Assembly (NCBI GenBank): GCA_001777995.1
Contig: MFFV01000008.1
Coordinates: forward strand, 1 to 5,775
Source of the DNA: Candidatus Falkowbacteria bacterium RIFCSPLOWO2_02_FULL_45_15
GTDB lineage: Bacteria; Patescibacteriota; Patescibacteriia; Patescibacteriales; XYC2-FULL-47-12
DNA length: 5,775 nt
Direction: 5' to 3'
Made by a program: the position numbers and the translations under genes. A model generated the notes under the pieces. That model searched no databases and was not told the origin of the DNA. It worked only from the letters and a program-made list of their open reading frames with translations. Shown piece by piece: positions 5,103-5,775 of this stretch. Position 1 is the first letter of the stretch, and each line of letters starts with the position of its first letter.

Positions 5103-5131
5103 TTGACAAATTTTTTTAGGTATGGTAAGAC
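5103..5131 (+). promoter_or_regulatory. Probable promoter of the membrane protein gene
   Basis: TTGACA (5103-5108) is a perfect -35. Seventeen bases later is TAAGAC (5126-5131), a weak -10 with three matches to TATAAT. The spacing and the TAAGA form match the hicBA-like promoter (TTGACA, 17 bases, TAAGAT). Transcription would start near 5138, giving a leader of about 50 nt. Confidence 0.5.
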
Positions 5132-5176
5132 AAAAAGAAGTTTAAATAGGTCTTTTTTCCATAAAAAACGTTCTTT

Positions 5177-5183
5177 AGGAGGT
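5177..5183 (+). promoter_or_regulatory. Strong Shine-Dalgarno for the membrane protein gene
   Basis: AGGAGGT lies four bases before the ATG at 5188. It is a near-perfect anti-16S complement and fixes the start of a gene that runs off the window. The other genes here have no comparable site. Confidence 0.85.
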
Positions 5184-5187
5184 AGTC

Positions 5188-5775
5188 ATGGGAAATTGGG
5201 TGAAGTATCTTATAGACAACCCGGTAATTTTCGGGGCAATTTTGTTTTTGGTGGTCGTGGGAGCCGTTGCTTCCATCATTACCCTTTTTAAATCAGGAGG
5301 TGGAAGCAGCGCCCAAGGGGATTCTCAAGGCAGGCGTGCTGCCAAGAAGAAAGTTTACTTTCAGATTGCAGTGAGTAAGGACCCTAAGTATAAGGGCATT
5401 CCTGAAAATTTGAAAAATTTTCTGCAAAGTTGCGCCATTCCCGCTATTAAGGTGCACGCTGAATTAGGAGACGGCCGTTTAATGAAGGGAGATATAGCTT
5501 GTCTTGAGGTAGTAACCGGCGATACCCCCCCGCCAAGAGCCGATGTGCTGCTGGTTGTTAAAATCCAACACAAAGAAAATGATGTTTTTCTACAAATCAT
5601 TCCTTTGAATAAAAGAACTGGTAAGGAGGTTGATGTGTCAGTGCCAACAGAGATAAAAGTCCCTGGCACCTCAATAACTGCCCTAGGGCAAGACCGGGTC
5701 ATGAATAGTATCATTACTATTTTGACCGATGCGGTCAAAGGCAAGGCCGTGACTACTCTTGGCAGTAAAGGCAAG
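5188..5775 (+). CDS. Single-pass membrane protein of unknown function, 3'-partial
   Basis: The frame opens at an ATG with a strong Shine-Dalgarno and stays open for 196 codons to the window edge. The protein begins MGNWVKYLIDNP, followed by one hydrophobic helix (about residues 13-34, VIFGAILFLVVVGAVASIITLF). Next come a flexible Gly/Ser stretch (KSGGGSSAQGDSQG) and a basic patch (RRAAKKK, 49-55). By the positive-inside rule the large C-terminal part should be cytoplasmic. Residues 56-196 alternate predicted strands and helices (VYFQIAVSKDP, IPENLKNFLQSC, ADVLLVVKIQHKENDVFLQIIPLNK, RVMNSIITILTDAV) and look like a soluble alpha/beta domain. I do not recognise the family. The ending GKAVTTLGSKGK may be a linker to a further domain. 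It is co-directional with the surface protein gene but has its own promoter. Confidence 0.8.
   Translation, partial: MGNWVKYLIDNPVIFGAILFLVVVGAVASIITLFKSGGGSSAQGDSQGRRAAKKKVYFQIAVSKDPKYKGIPENLKNFLQSCAIPAIKVHAELGDGRLMKGDIACLEVVTGDTPPPRADVLLVVKIQHKENDVFLQIIPLNKRTGKEVDVSVPTEIKVPGTSITALGQDRVMNSIITILTDAVKGKAVTTLGSKGK

Noticed and set aside
5103..5291. Plus-strand ORF of 62 codons overlapping the start of the membrane protein
   Set aside because: It begins within the promoter -35 box, has no ribosome site and is a shadow of the gene that starts at 5188 with a perfect Shine-Dalgarno.
5361..5774. Minus-strand ORF of 137 codons
   Set aside because: It is a shadow of the open membrane protein frame, with no recognisable domain and no promoter or ribosome site.

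Overview
The window looks like a piece of a small-genome uncultivated bacterium, most likely of the Candidate Phyla Radiation (Candidatus Patescibacteria). This is inferred from protein style: large secreted Big_5 and FN3 adhesin-like proteins, the GEAWY...RYYL C-terminal repeat that I know mainly from such genomes, and genes with little or no Shine-Dalgarno sequence. Codon usage fits the standard bacterial code (table 11): the complete genes contain no in-frame TGA, which argues against the UGA=Gly code of some CPR lineages.

Layout: (1) The 3' end of a large surface protein with tandem bacterial Ig-like (Big_5) domains runs in from the left edge to 1032 and ends at a strong palindromic terminator. 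(2) A nested inverted repeat (about 1076-1147) follows. Next come tandem 11-bp repeats that run up to and into a promoter, and a two-gene HicB/HicA-like toxin-antitoxin operon (1209-1788) whose genes overlap by 8 bp. (3) A second copy of the same 30-bp palindrome (1798-1827) acts as a shared bidirectional terminator between hicA and a convergent gene for a Fic-domain AMPylase with a C-terminal winged helix (1832-2890, minus strand). (4) The 188-bp divergent region upstream of fic carries three tandem copies of nearly the same 11-bp repeat, a Fic promoter and a promoter for a secreted 618-residue protein (3079-4935). That protein has two FN3 domains, a Gly/Ser linker, a ZU5-like domain and two copies of the GEAWY...RYYL domain around calcium-binding DxDxDG loops. 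(5) A 252-bp non-coding gap with small inverted repeats and a promoter leads to the start of a single-pass membrane protein (5188 to the right edge) with a perfect Shine-Dalgarno. This last gene is unrecognised.

The most interesting signal is the shared 11-bp motif, AATCGCGCCAG or AATCGCGCAAG, in direct tandem at the promoters of both the hicBA-like operon and the fic gene. The HicB-like protein shows no recognisable DNA-binding domain, whereas the Fic protein ends in a winged helix. This suggests, as inference, that the Fic protein or another regulator controls both modules through one operator family.
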